Shown piece after piece: positions 35,360 to 44,197 of a stretch of DNA of 64,000 nt. Location of the stretch: positions 930,001 to 994,000 of the forward strand of contig NZ_CP118164.1 in the NCBI RefSeq assembly GCF_028748185.1, given 5' to 3'. Position numbers and translations under genes: made by a program. This DNA is from Bremerella sp. P1. Lineage in GTDB: Bacteria > Planctomycetota > Planctomycetia > Pirellulales > Pirellulaceae. The notes below the pieces were generated by a model. That model was not told the DNA's origin and searched no databases. It saw only the letters and a list, made by a program, of their open reading frames with translations. Position 1 is the stretch's first letter, and each line of letters opens with the position of its first letter.

Positions 35360-36733
35360 TCATTCGAGCCCCCATTGCTCGATCCGACGATGCAGTCGAG
35401 CCCTGGAAATGTTGAGCATATTGGCCGCCTGGGTCTTATTTCCCTTGGCCGCCTTCAGTGTTCGCAGCAAAATCTCTCGCTCGTAAGCCTCTAAAGCCGC
35501 GTCCAGATCGATCGACTCGGGCTCCTTGGCTTCCAGCTTTTTATGCGGCGCCCGGGAGACGACCGCCGGGAAGTCGGTCACATCCAACGTAAACCCGGTT
35601 GCCGTTTGGTGGGCCACGGTCAGCATCTCGTTCAGCTGATCGATATTGCCGGGCCATTCCTGCTGCTGCAAGCGATCGATCGCTTCAGCCGAGATCGATT
35701 GAAGCTGGCGATCGGAAGGGATGTTCAGTTCTTCGACCATGGCCTGGGCGATGTATGGTATGTCTTCCGGCCGATCACAGAGCGGCGGCAGTTCGATCTC
35801 CAAGGTCGAAATCCGAAACGCGAGGTCTTCGCGAAACTGCCCACGTCGCGCAAGTTCCAAAAGAGACTCTTGGGACGTCGACAGAATCCGCAGGTCGACC
35901 CCAATCAAATCCAACATGTGCAACAGTTCGGTCTGCGAGCCTAGATCAAGCTTCTCGGCATTCAATAGCACCAGCGACGCATGGGCAGAGTCTTCTTCGT
36001 CTTCGCAGCGGTTGGCAAACGCGCGAATTGTTGTCTGCATGATCTCGGCGTCCATCAGTTCGCCTTCGATCGTAATCACCGGGCCTGCGTGACCTGGGTT
36101 GGAAGCGTAACAGATCGTACGAGCGACCTGCTCGCGACCTGTACCTTGCTCGCCGATCACCAGGACCGGCACGCGCGACTGCGACGCCAGGTCGACCAGG
36201 CGTCGCACGCGGATCATCGCCGTGCTTATCCCGACCAGGTGACTGACGGAATACCGTCCGCGATACTCGTGACGCAATGCCTGGAGCGTGGCATGAATCT
36301 CTTCCTGCGGCTGTAGCGGTCCCCAGTGCGGAAACTTATCAGGCGGCGCGAGCATCACCACCACGTTGCGAACCAAGCCCATGGCTTCCGTGTCTGGCGC
36401 GTCGGTGATCGGGTAGAAGACGCCGCGCCATCTGGTTGCGGTCGCATCCGCCCCCGAAGCCAACGTAATGTCGCGGGTAGCCACTTCCCCCAACCAAACG
36501 TTGGAAGCAGGACAAAGGTCGGAAACCAACTGCAGGGCTTTCGGCAATTGCCCCAGGCCATGATACCGGGCCGTTTGCTCCAAGAGTTCGTCGCGCGAGA
36601 CGCCCAGCGCTTTCTCGGCGGCCGCGTTGATGTAACGAACCGTGTTACCTTCACCAAACAAAACGACCGGCCAGGCACAAAGGTCGAACGCCTGGATCAA
36701 AAACGTCGTCGGTTTACGGGGAGTCGATGGCAC
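35360..36733 (-). CDS. NtrC-like regulator with PAS, degenerate AAA+ and Fis-type HTH domains
   Basis: 457 residues. A PAS-like sensor (about 12-130, with GEGNTVRYINAAAEKALGVSRDEL) is followed by an AAA+ domain (160-390) and a Fis-type helix-turn-helix (about 415-457: NKTQAANMLNISRARLHRRI). The AAA+ part is impaired: Walker A has Arg in place of Lys (GEQGTGREQVAR), Walker B is LVLLNAEKL without the DE pair, and the GAFTGA loop that contacts sigma-54 is missing. The R-finger region FREDLAFRISTLEIELPPL is kept. It probably binds DNA as a sigma-54-independent regulator. Downstream is an unknown 147-residue gene. Confidence 0.87.
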   Translation of the reverse strand: MPSTPRKPTTFLIQAFDLCAWPVVLFGEGNTVRYINAAAEKALGVSRDELLEQTARYHGLGQLPKALQLVSDLCPASNVWLGEVATRDITLASGADATATRWRGVFYPITDAPDTEAMGLVRNVVVMLAPPDKFPHWGPLQPQEEIHATLQALRHEYRGRYSVSHLVGISTAMIRVRRLVDLASQSRVPVLVIGEQGTGREQVARTICYASNPGHAGPVITIEGELMDAEIMQTTIRAFANRCEDEEDSAHASLVLLNAEKLDLGSQTELLHMLDLIGVDLRILSTSQESLLELARRGQFREDLAFRISTLEIELPPLCDRPEDIPYIAQAMVEELNIPSDRQLQSISAEAIDRLQQQEWPGNIDQLNEMLTVAHQTATGFTLDVTDFPAVVSRAPHKKLEAKEPESIDLDAALEAYEREILLRTLKAAKGNKTQAANMLNISRARLHRRIEQWGLE

Positions 36734-36864
36734 CAGTTAATGTCCACAGGGCTTTAGGCGGCGAAACAAACATGTTTTTGCCAAACTTCGTATTATAAAC
36801 CAGGTCAACAAACCGCGTGGGATGCTTGTTATAAAACCTGTAAACCAGAACAATGGTAACTTTT

Positions 36865-36938
36865 AAGTTTTCAGTGTTCCGTTTTCAGTGCAAAAGCGCT
36901 GTTCTTCTCTCTTGCTGAAAACGGAACACGGAACACTT
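36865..36938 (+). repeat. Intergenic inverted repeat, 'gttttcagtgttc' family, complete
   Basis: A 24-base arm (36865-36888) is exactly matched in inverse by 36915-36938, with a 26-base centre containing AAAGCGCT. The arm contains GTTTTCAGTGTTCCG. It ends 25 bases before the M20 gene. Relatives occur at 39309, 41985 and 56346. Confidence 0.85.
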
Positions 36939-36963
36939 CAAACGAAATCCGAAGGATTTACCA

Positions 36964-38148
36964 ATGCCGATGGATGTGGTGGAACTAACGCAGCGACTCG
37001 TGCAGGTTCCCAGCGTCAACCCGATGGGGCACAAAGTCGACCAGCCCGAGATTCAGCTCGAGCATCGCGTAGGCGATCTGTTGGAACAAATCTTCCAAGA
37101 GATCGGCGTCGAGTACGAACGCATCGAAGTCGCCCCACAACGTGACAACGTCATCGCCTGCCTCCCGGGGACGTCGGACAAGATCGTTGTGCTTGAAGCC
37201 CACCAAGACACCGTTCCCGTCGAAGGAATGACGGTCGATCCATTCGGCGGCACCCACGTCGAAAACCGCATCTACGGTCGCGGTTCCTGCGATGTGAAGG
37301 GCGGCATGGCAATGTGCCTGGCCGTTCTGTCGCGACTCAAGGAAAACCCAGGCGAGAACCAACCGACGGTCCTGGTGGCCTGCACTGTCAACGAAGAGTG
37401 CGGCTTCACCGGTGCCCGGCACCTGGCCAGCACCTGGCACAACAGCAACTCGAAGTTGATCTCGAAACTGCCTGATGCCGTCTTCGTTGCCGAACCAACG
37501 TTGATGAATGTGGTCGTTTCGCACAAAGGTGTCATCCGCTGGCGATGCCATGCCCTGGGGCAAGCCGCCCACAGTAGCCGGCCATCGGTCGGCGATAGCG
37601 CCATCTACCGCATGGCCGACGTCCTGAAGATCATTCGCGAGTACGAACAAACGGTGCTGGCCAATGCTCCCGAGCAAGGTGCGCTCGGTCCACCAACGAT
37701 CAGCGTGGGCACGATCTCCGGAGGCGTGAGCGTCAACACGGTGCCTGACTGCTGCACGATCGAGATCGACCGTCGCGTCCTGCCAGGTGAATCGCAAGAG
37801 GAGGTCCGCCAGGAAGTGATCGACTATATCGCTTCCAAGATCGACGATCCCGAAAAGGTTCAGCACGACCCACCCTACATGAGTTCGCCCGGCTTGCCGC
37901 TGGCCGAGTCGAACCAGGCCTTGGCCAGCCACATCGCCGACGTCGCGAAAGACTTTGGCGTAACCAGCGAGTTCATGCAGGTTGCCTATGGAACCGATTC
38001 GCCGGCGTACTTCGCCATCGGCGTACCCTCGGTCGTCTTCGGTCCCGGCTCACTGGCCCAGGCTCACACCAAGGATGAGTTCATCGAAGTCGAACAGCTT
38101 TACCAGGCCACAGATATCCTGGAAGCCGTTTGCCGCAAGTTCGGCTAA
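36964..38148 (+). CDS. M20-family metallo-deacylase (ArgE/DapE type)
   Basis: 394 residues, no signal peptide. The di-zinc site residues are visible: HxD in LEAHQDTVPVEGM, the bridging Asp in GRGSCDVKGGMAM, the catalytic and metal Glu pair in VNEECGFTGARH, a ligand in VFVAEPT, and the last His in GSLAQAHTKDEF. A dimerisation domain is inserted in the middle, starting at HKGVIRWRCHALGQAAHSS. The family hydrolyses N-acyl amino acids, as in arginine (ArgE) or lysine (DapE) synthesis; sequence alone does not separate these. AAGGA is upstream of the ATG. Confidence 0.93.
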   Translation: MPMDVVELTQRLVQVPSVNPMGHKVDQPEIQLEHRVGDLLEQIFQEIGVEYERIEVAPQRDNVIACLPGTSDKIVVLEAHQDTVPVEGMTVDPFGGTHVENRIYGRGSCDVKGGMAMCLAVLSRLKENPGENQPTVLVACTVNEECGFTGARHLASTWHNSNSKLISKLPDAVFVAEPTLMNVVVSHKGVIRWRCHALGQAAHSSRPSVGDSAIYRMADVLKIIREYEQTVLANAPEQGALGPPTISVGTISGGVSVNTVPDCCTIEIDRRVLPGESQEEVRQEVIDYIASKIDDPEKVQHDPPYMSSPGLPLAESNQALASHIADVAKDFGVTSEFMQVAYGTDSPAYFAIGVPSVVFGPGSLAQAHTKDEFIEVEQLYQATDILEAVCRKFG

Positions 38149-38387
38149 GAAGAAGACCTAAGCATCTCACGTAAAAAAATCTCTGCGCGCACTATCTTAC
38201 GGATGCGCTTCGGTGCTAAATTACCCACATAAGACCTCGCAGCATTCTCGCTCCGGGGTGACACGCGAATCTTACCGCGGTGTACCACTGGCCTACGGCC
38301 GGTGTCTTCCAAGCGAAATTACCGCTTGCACGCTTCCCCCATATTCACCCGAAGCATAGGCCAATACTCCACGAGAAAGTCTTCACT

Positions 38388-38993
38388 ATGTCATCAGCAA
38401 GCCAACAACCTGAAAAAAGCGGATCGCGCTCGCAAGAGAACGTTCCCCAGGTGGTCGTGCGCGCTGGGAAGACCTTTCTATGCTCGTCCTGCGGGACGCT
38501 AGTGGAAGTGCCAGCGGATGTCGTGGGGCAGTTGGTAGTTGCCGTCGGTCATTCTCCACAGGATTCGTCCGAAGGTGCCCCAGTAGTTCAGCAAGAGCGT
38601 GCAGTTGATGACACGCCCGAGCGATCGACCGGGCAGAAGTCCCGACCTGCCAGACCAGCCCGCCCGAAGCAACCCACGCGGGATTCTTTCACGGGCCAAA
38701 CCATCGACGGGCTACGCGTACCGTCCTCCCAAGAATTAGACCGCGCGCTGGCGTGGGTCTCGTTCCACCTGAAGGTCCTCGACCGTCAAGGGAGCGAAAT
38801 CAAGCGATTGAAGAAGCTGCTCAAACAACAGCCAACCGCCCAGGTGCCATGCCCACGTTCGGCCGGGCATGCGAAGAAGGTCACGCTACAAGAAACGCAC
38901 GAGTTTCCGGGGCAACGCTTGCAGGAACATGCCCAAGCAGACCAGGGCATGGCAGCCAATCGAGACAACCAGCACAAACGCGGACCACCCTGA
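38388..38993 (+). CDS. Hypothetical protein with a CxxC knuckle and coiled coil
   Basis: 202 residues from ATG 38388, with GAGAAAG before it (GTG 38280 would add 36 residues that do not look conserved). A short segment FLCSSCGTLVEVPADVVG resembles half of the zinc ribbons at 2103-4217 and 59365-60321 but has a single Cys pair. A low-complexity Arg/Pro/Lys stretch follows, then a helix likely to form a coiled coil (LDRALAWVSFHLKVLDRQGS) and a Gln/His-rich end. Function unknown. It has no close neighbour on the same strand downstream. Confidence 0.6.
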   Translation: MSSASQQPEKSGSRSQENVPQVVVRAGKTFLCSSCGTLVEVPADVVGQLVVAVGHSPQDSSEGAPVVQQERAVDDTPERSTGQKSRPARPARPKQPTRDSFTGQTIDGLRVPSSQELDRALAWVSFHLKVLDRQGSEIKRLKKLLKQQPTAQVPCPRSAGHAKKVTLQETHEFPGQRLQEHAQADQGMAANRDNQHKRGPP

Positions 38994-39000
38994 CAATCCT

Positions 39001-39170
39001 GTCCCCTCTCCCTCGCAGGGAGACGGCCAGGGTGAGGGTTTCTTGAACGACCTTCACCCGACATCGTCAGACAGAGTTCCCAATCAATTGGAACTTAGTT
39101 TTCGTATGCGCTGCCAACACGCGACATGCCCCTCACCCTAACCCTCTCCCCTCAGGGGCGAGGGGACCGG
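39001..39170 (+). repeat. Facing pair of REP-like palindromes
   Basis: Left unit 39001-39040 reads GTCCCCTCTCCC...GGGTGAGGGTT; right unit 39129-39170 is its approximate inverse, CCCCTCACCCTAACCCTCTC...GAGGGGACC. The two arms point at each other across about 90 bases. It lies in the 385-base gap between two convergent genes that otherwise holds no gene. Confidence 0.8.
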
Positions 39171-39256
39171 AACGCGGGTGCGGATTCATCACCACCTGGG
39201 TGCCATGCCCAAGTCTGCTTGGGCGTGCGGCCGCTGCGTGCGCGCATGCAAAAAGA

Positions 39257-39282
39257 CGAGAGCCTGTGCGGGCAAGCTCTCG
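39257..39282 (-). terminator. Probable terminator between convergent genes
   Basis: CGAGAGC (39257-39263) pairs with GCTCTCG (39276-39282) with a 12-base loop. On the minus strand it is followed by TCTTTTTGC, so it fits the end of the 39379-39702 gene. Confidence 0.55.
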
Positions 39283-39308
39283 CCTTTTCAGTGTCTTCAA
39301 AATTGAGA

Positions 39309-39371
39309 GTGTTCCATCCAGGAGAGACATAAGTCTTCTCTTACTGAAAACGGAACACTGACAACTTCCAA
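39309..39371 (+). repeat. Degenerate copy of the 'gttttcagtgttc' inverted repeat
   Basis: The right arm ACTGAAAACGGAACACTG (39343-39360 region) is preserved, while the left arm is reduced to AGTGTTCCATCC. It directly follows, in reverse sense, the stop of the minus-strand gene at 39379. Confidence 0.6.
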
Positions 39372-39378
39372 CTGCCGA

Positions 39379-39702
39379 CTAAAACACGTCCAGCAGGAAG
39401 TGGTGACCCGAGTGATACAGACGACCGTTCGGGTACGGGTTCTGCCACTGTTCGTTGTAGACTGGGATTCGCATTTCGGTTGGGTAGCGGTAGTACAGGC
39501 TCTCGCGGCTGCGATAGTACTCGGCACCCTGGAAGTTTTGGGGATAGTAGACGTAGGGATAGTGATAGAAACGCTCCCAGTCGTAGCTACCGTAGGTTCC
39601 GCCCCAAACGCGGCTGTATGCTTGGTCGCCAGCTTCAACGCTGGAGAAAGTCACCGACATCGAAGCGGCAATGATCAGACCAAATACGATGCGTCGAAAC
39701 AT
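39379..39702 (-). CDS. Small secreted tyrosine-rich protein
   Basis: 107 residues, with a strong AGGGGG site before ATG 39702 and a signal peptide (MFRRIVFGLIIAASMSVTFS, cleaved near VEAGD). The mature chain of about 83 residues is very rich in Tyr, Arg, Pro and Asn (RFYHYPYVYYPQNF, YYRSRESLYYRYP) and has no cysteine. It resembles planctomycete surface proteins of unknown role rather than an enzyme. Single gene. Confidence 0.78.
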   Translation of the reverse strand: MFRRIVFGLIIAASMSVTFSSVEAGDQAYSRVWGGTYGSYDWERFYHYPYVYYPQNFQGAEYYRSRESLYYRYPTEMRIPVYNEQWQNPYPNGRLYHSGHHFLLDVF

Positions 39703-39877
39703 CGATGATCCCCCTAATACTCAGTTGTGGTTCACTGGAAGTCGTGGCCAATCAACCACGCTCCCCACGGACACGGAGACATGCCGCACCTTAAGCATCG
39801 GCGCGTCGGGAAGCAGGAATTAAGCGAAAATCCCGCAGAACCGGTACCACACTCAAATTAGGGAGAACGCTGCGCTG

Positions 39878-40870
39878 CTAGCTCGCCGCGAACAGGGCAT
39901 TACAGAATGCTTCAGGGTCGAAGCGTGTGAGGTCTTCCGGCTTTTCGCCCACCCCAATGAACTTAACCGGCAACTCGAATTCCTTGCGGATCGGCACCAC
40001 GACACCACCCTTGGCGGTTCCGTCGAGCTTGGTCAGCACAATGCCGGTGCACTGGGCGGCTTCCGAGAAGCCCTTGGCCTGGCTGATACCGTTTTGGCCG
40101 GCGGTGGCATCCAACACGAGCAAGACTTCATGCGGAGCATCTTCGATCTTCTTGCCAATGACACGACGCATTTTGTCCAACTGCGTCATCAGGTTCTTCT
40201 GCGTTTGCAGACGACCCGCCGTATCGATGATGACCACGTCGGCGTTTTGATTGATCCCTTCGTCGACCGCGCGAAACGCCACGCTGGCCGGGTCGCTGCC
40301 GGCTTCGCCGCGGATAATCGTCGCACCGAGTCGTTCGGCCCAGATCGAAAGCTGCTCGGATGCCGCGGCACGGAACGTATCGCCGGCCCCCAGCACCACG
40401 GAGTTGCCTTGGTCGATGAACCAGCGTGTGAGCTTGGCAATGGAAGTCGTTTTACCGGCACCATTCACGCCGACCACCAGAATCACGGTCGGACCAGCGG
40501 CAGCCATTTTGATCGGCTCTTGGTCCTGCTGCATCAGACTAGCGAGTTCTTCCTGGATGTTCTTCAGGATGTCCTCGGTATGGACGACGCGGCCGCGGAA
40601 GTCGCGGGCAATGCGGTCCTTGATCTGGTTGGCAGGCCCGGCCCCCATATCGGTACGAATGAGAATCGCGAAGATCTCGTCCAACAGTTCTTCGTCGACC
40701 AGGCGACCTTCCGCTTTGAAGAGGTCGCGGATGTCGGTGTTGAGCAGTCGTCGCGTTTTCTCGAGACCTTGCCCCAAGCGACCAAAGAAACCGGCTTCCT
40801 TTTCTGGAGCGGCTTCCGCCGAGGTCGTTTCCGCGTCTTCTTTCTTTTTACCGAATCCGAATATGCCCAT
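39878..40870 (-). CDS. ftsY: Signal recognition particle receptor FtsY
   Basis: GTPase that docks SRP-bound ribosomes at the membrane for co-translational insertion. The 330-residue protein has a short, charged N-terminal region (MGIFGFGKKKEDAETTSAEA) instead of the long A domain of E. coli, then the N domain and the G domain with GVNGAGKTTSIAKL (G1), GDTFRAAASEQL, DTAGRLQTQKNLM (G3), TKLDGTAKGG (G4) and GVGEKPEDLTRFDPE. Probably the last gene of ribH-nusB-ftsY on the minus strand. Confidence 0.97.
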   Translation of the reverse strand: MGIFGFGKKKEDAETTSAEAAPEKEAGFFGRLGQGLEKTRRLLNTDIRDLFKAEGRLVDEELLDEIFAILIRTDMGAGPANQIKDRIARDFRGRVVHTEDILKNIQEELASLMQQDQEPIKMAAAGPTVILVVGVNGAGKTTSIAKLTRWFIDQGNSVVLGAGDTFRAAASEQLSIWAERLGATIIRGEAGSDPASVAFRAVDEGINQNADVVIIDTAGRLQTQKNLMTQLDKMRRVIGKKIEDAPHEVLLVLDATAGQNGISQAKGFSEAAQCTGIVLTKLDGTAKGGVVVPIRKEFELPVKFIGVGEKPEDLTRFDPEAFCNALFAAS

Positions 40871-40967
40871 CGCTACGAATCAATCCTGTTCCCCTGGGTG
40901 GGGTGAATGGTTCCATTGGTCCAATGCCAATGTAGCGGAATCGCCGCTGATTGTCTGCCACCGCGGA

Positions 40968-41393
40968 CTACGCAGGCTCGCCACCTTCGGCTTGGATACT
41001 TTTGAGAATTCGATCGAGCAAGCCGTTCACAAACTGCGGACTGTGCTTACCACCGAAGCGTTTGGCCAACTCGACCGCTTCGTTAATCGCGACACGCGCT
41101 GGCGTGTCAGAGTAGATGATCTCGAACGCACCGAGTCGCAACAAGTTACGATCGGTCGCGGCCATTCGGCGGAGGCTCCAGTTGTCGGCAAAGCGTTCCA
41201 ACTGCATGTCGATCTTCTTGCGGTGTTCGCGAGTTCCGACCAGCAGATAACGACCGAACTGAATCAGGTTTTCATCATGCTTCAAACGCGCACGCAGAAA
41301 CTCGTCGGCCAGACGCGGGTCTGCGTCGGGATTGAGATCCTCTTGATAGAGGATTTGAAGAACAACTTCACGTGCTCGACTACGTCTTGCCAT
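40968..41393 (-). CDS. nusB: Transcription antitermination factor NusB
   Basis: 141 residues, the normal length. It binds boxA RNA with NusE (S10) for rRNA antitermination. Seen: the Arg-rich start ARRSRAREVVLQILYQED, the central WSLRRMAATDRNLLRLGAFEI and the conserved VAINEAVELAKRFGGKHSPQFVNGLLD. Between ribH and ftsY, the common ribH-nusB linkage of bacteria. Confidence 0.96.
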   Translation of the reverse strand: MARRSRAREVVLQILYQEDLNPDADPRLADEFLRARLKHDENLIQFGRYLLVGTREHRKKIDMQLERFADNWSLRRMAATDRNLLRLGAFEIIYSDTPARVAINEAVELAKRFGGKHSPQFVNGLLDRILKSIQAEGGEPA

Positions 41394-41497
41394 GGGAATC
41401 TAGAGAATGCCTCGTCTCGAATACGTCTTGCCGGCACACGATGCGATTTTGGGATTTCGCCGGCCAGATTGGTTGAATTATAGCGAGAGTGGCCTGC

Positions 41498-41980
41498 TCA
41501 GGGTTTCGACTCAGGCAGATTTCGCAGAAGTCCCATCATTTCCAGGGCCGCTTCGGCTGCCTCGACCCCCTTATTACCGACGGCTCCCCCTGATCGGCTG
41601 ATCGCTTGTTCGACCGTATTGCAGGTCAACACGCCAAACGAAACCGGGATTTGACACTCCATCGCCAGGTTGCCCAGCGTTTGGCTGACCTGGGTATTGA
41701 TGTGCACGTCGTGCGTCGTTTCCCCTCGGATGACACATCCCAGACAAATCACGGCGGCGTATTTACCGCTCCGAGCCATCACCGCGGCGGCCAAAGGAAT
41801 CTCCCAGGCACCCGGGACCTTGGCCACATCGATGTCGGCTTCGGAAAATCCACGGCTCTCCAACGTCTGCAGCGAACCGGTCAGCAACTTATCGGTGATC
41901 GAGATGTTGTAGGTCGAAACGACAATCGCCACGCGGTCGCCCGTGGGGCGGTAATCGGTTCCGGAGTAAATGTTAGGCAT
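41498..41980 (-). CDS. ribH: 6,7-dimethyl-8-ribityllumazine synthase
   Basis: 160 residues. Forms the lumazine ring from the pyrimidinedione and the four-carbon phosphate in riboflavin synthesis. Motifs: VAIVVSTYN for substrate, KVPGAWEIPLAAAVMAR, CLGCVIRGETTHDVHI with the catalytic His, and SFGVLTCNTVEQAI. The C-terminus AGNKGVEAA-type segment (AVGNKGVEAAEAALEMM) is conserved. First gene of ribH-nusB-ftsY; an inverted repeat sits just upstream. Confidence 0.97.
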   Translation of the reverse strand: MPNIYSGTDYRPTGDRVAIVVSTYNISITDKLLTGSLQTLESRGFSEADIDVAKVPGAWEIPLAAAVMARSGKYAAVICLGCVIRGETTHDVHINTQVSQTLGNLAMECQIPVSFGVLTCNTVEQAISRSGGAVGNKGVEAAEAALEMMGLLRNLPESKP

Positions 41981-41984
41981 GGGA

Positions 41985-42117
41985 AGTTTTCAGTGTTCAG
42001 TGTTCAGTTTTCAGCAAGAGAGAGAAATTGGGGCGTCTCTCACCAGCGAAGCCTTCGAGGCGCGAAGAGACGACATGCTCTTGCCCACTGAAAACTGAAC
42101 ACTGAATACTGAAAACT
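41985..42117 (+). repeat. Long copy of the 'gttttcagtgttc' inverted repeat
   Basis: Left arm 41985-42020 (AGTTTTCAGTGTTCAGTGTT onwards, ending GCAAGAG) and right arm 42078-42117 (CTCTTGCCCACTGAAAACTG onwards) form an extended imperfect stem of over 30 pairs around a 57-base centre. It fills the gap between rho and ribH, and may act as a processing or pausing structure in a shared transcript. Confidence 0.85.
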
Positions 42118-42186
42118 ATGTGCCAACTCCCTCTCGCGGTACTGCCGAGAGGAAGTCACGAATTGAATAGAGGCATAAAGCGTGCG

Positions 42187-43812
42187 TTACTGCACATTCA
42201 TGCTCATGAGAAACTCAGCGTTGGTCTTGTTCTTGCTCATGTGACCGAGCAGGAACTCCATCGCGTCGGGTGGGTTCATTTCGTTGAGAACCCGACGCAG
42301 GATGCAGACTCGGCGGTATTCTTCCGGATCCATCAGCATCTCTTCGCGGCGTGTACCGCTGGCGTTGATGTCGATGGCCGGCCAGATGCGACGATCGACC
42401 ATACGGCGATCGAGCACGATTTCCTGGTTACCGGTTCCTTTGAATTCCTCGAAGATCACGTCGTCCATACGGCTCCCGGTATCGACCAGGGCCGTGGCGA
42501 TGATCGTCAGCGAGCCACCCTCTTCGACCTTACGGGCCGAACCGAGGAAACGCTTCGGACGCTGCAGAGCGTTGGCATCCAGACCACCGGAAAGGAGCTT
42601 GCCCGAAGGGGGGCATTCGCTATTCCAGGCCCGTGCCAGTCGCGTGATCGAGTCGAGGAAGATGACCACGTCAGTCCCGAATTCGACCATTCGCTTGGCC
42701 TTTTCGATGACCATTTCGGCCACTTGAACGTGACGCGACGGCGGTTCGTCGAAGGTCGAGCTAATCACTTCGCAGTTCGGTCCTTTGACCTGCCGCTCCA
42801 TGTCGGTGACTTCCTCAGGACGCTCGTCGATCAGCAGCATGATGCAGTAGGCATCGGGGTAGTTCGTCAGAACTGCCTTGGCCATGTTCTGCATCATGAT
42901 CGTCTTACCGGCCCGCGGAGGGCTGACAATCAGACCACGCTGACCGAAACCGATCGGCACGATCAAGTCGATGATTCGGCCGCTGTATTCGTCAGGGGTC
43001 GTCTCCATCCGGATCCGATCGTCCGGGTGCAGCGGAGTGAGGTCGTCGAAGAAGACCTTCTGGGCTGCGACGTTCGGGTCCTGATAGTTGACCGCTTCCA
43101 CACGCAACAGCGCGAAGTAGCGCTCGTTTTCCTTCGGTGGACGGATCTGTCCGGTGACGATGTTACCGGTCTTCAGGCCAAATCGGCGGATCTGGCTAGG
43201 AGAGACGTAGATATCGTCTGGGCAAGACAGATAGTGATAGTCGGGGCTACGCAGGAAGCCGAAGCCATCGGGTAGGATTTCCAGCGTTCCTTCGCCGTAC
43301 ATCAGGCCCGACATCTTCACGCGTTCTTTGAGGATACGGAAGATCAGGTCCTGGCGGCGCGAGCCGGAAACGTCCTCGAGGTTCTCCTTGCGGGCCTCTT
43401 CGATCAGATCCTGCATCGACATCTTCTGCAGTTCGGCGATATGCACTTCGCTGTGCTTGAGCTGTTCGAACTGCTCGTCGTCTTCTCCTTGATCGCCACG
43501 ATGCTTCCCGCGAGCGATCTGCTCGGCCAGGGACATGGGCTCGGGGCCATCGTCGTAATGGTTGTTATTGTTGCGGCGGTTCGAACCGCGCGACGAGCGA
43601 TGCCCGTCTGATGCGTGGTTCGAGGATGAGTCTGAAGGTTGGGGCGAGTTGGGCATGGGATGATTGTTTTGATCCGAAGTAGCCTCATCGGTTTCCGGCA
43701 TGATGCCGGCACCAAATGCGTTGGCGTCTTTCGAGACCCGGGACGTTAACTTGTTATTCGAATTCGAATTGTTATTTGTATTTCGGTTTGTTGTCGTGTT
43801 TCTGTGTGCCAT
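42187..43812 (-). CDS. rho: Transcription termination factor Rho, with Asn-rich disordered N-terminus
   Basis: Hexameric RNA helicase that ends factor-dependent transcription. About 95 N-terminal residues are low complexity, with Asn runs ([14 protein letters not shown] and [13 protein letters not shown]). Standard Rho follows: [20 protein letters not shown], the primary RNA-binding OSB domain ([20 protein letters not shown]), Walker [16 protein letters not shown], Walker [17 protein letters not shown], the Q/R loops, and [15 protein letters not shown]. At 541 residues it is over 100 longer than E. coli Rho. The AT-rich codons of the Asn stretch differ from the rest. Monocistronic or leading into ribH. 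Confidence 0.97.
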   Translation of the reverse strand: MAHRNTTTNRNTNNNSNSNNKLTSRVSKDANAFGAGIMPETDEATSDQNNHPMPNSPQPSDSSSNHASDGHRSSRGSNRRNNNNHYDDGPEPMSLAEQIARGKHRGDQGEDDEQFEQLKHSEVHIAELQKMSMQDLIEEARKENLEDVSGSRRQDLIFRILKERVKMSGLMYGEGTLEILPDGFGFLRSPDYHYLSCPDDIYVSPSQIRRFGLKTGNIVTGQIRPPKENERYFALLRVEAVNYQDPNVAAQKVFFDDLTPLHPDDRIRMETTPDEYSGRIIDLIVPIGFGQRGLIVSPPRAGKTIMMQNMAKAVLTNYPDAYCIMLLIDERPEEVTDMERQVKGPNCEVISSTFDEPPSRHVQVAEMVIEKAKRMVEFGTDVVIFLDSITRLARAWNSECPPSGKLLSGGLDANALQRPKRFLGSARKVEEGGSLTIIATALVDTGSRMDDVIFEEFKGTGNQEIVLDRRMVDRRIWPAIDINASGTRREEMLMDPEEYRRVCILRRVLNEMNPPDAMEFLLGHMSKNKTNAEFLMSMNVQ

Positions 43813-44197
43813 AGGAGAATGTTCTCCAAGAGGAGTTTCCTGGCCAGAGTTGTCTAAAGGAATGTCCCTTAACCAACTACTCAGACCGGCTACCTAACGA
43901 AGCGGTTCCACTAAAAAATCGGCATGAAGGGCGTCTTCGGTGGACGCAGGCTGTTCCAGGATGAGGAGGAGACTCTTTCGTTGTAGCAAAACGCTCGAAA
44001 GTTCGCGAGGCGATAATCGCAGGAATCGCAGTCTTCGTAAATGGTTGTAAATTAAAGGGGTAACGATAATTCGGGCTGCTATCGACGCAGGCAATTTCTT
44101 GACCCCCACCTTTGCAGTAAGGTGGGTTTCATCGCCACTAAAATTCCCCTCGCTCTTTCGCAGCCCAATGCGACGAAAAGGAAAATCTTTGGGGAAG
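43813..44197. other. 385-base gap between coaE and rho
   Basis: Leader and promoter region of rho on the minus strand. One clear hairpin, CCCACCTT (44105-44112) with AAGGTGGG (44119-44126), lies soon after the coaE stop and could weakly end the polA-coaE transcript; no T-run follows on the minus strand. A 113-codon frame here overlaps coaE and looks non-coding. Confidence 0.5.

Noticed and set aside
40251-41483. 410-codon plus-strand frame
   Set aside because: Crosses both ftsY and nusB in antisense; no protein features.
42118-43275. 385-codon plus-strand frame
   Set aside because: Antisense of rho, which is unmistakable on the minus strand.
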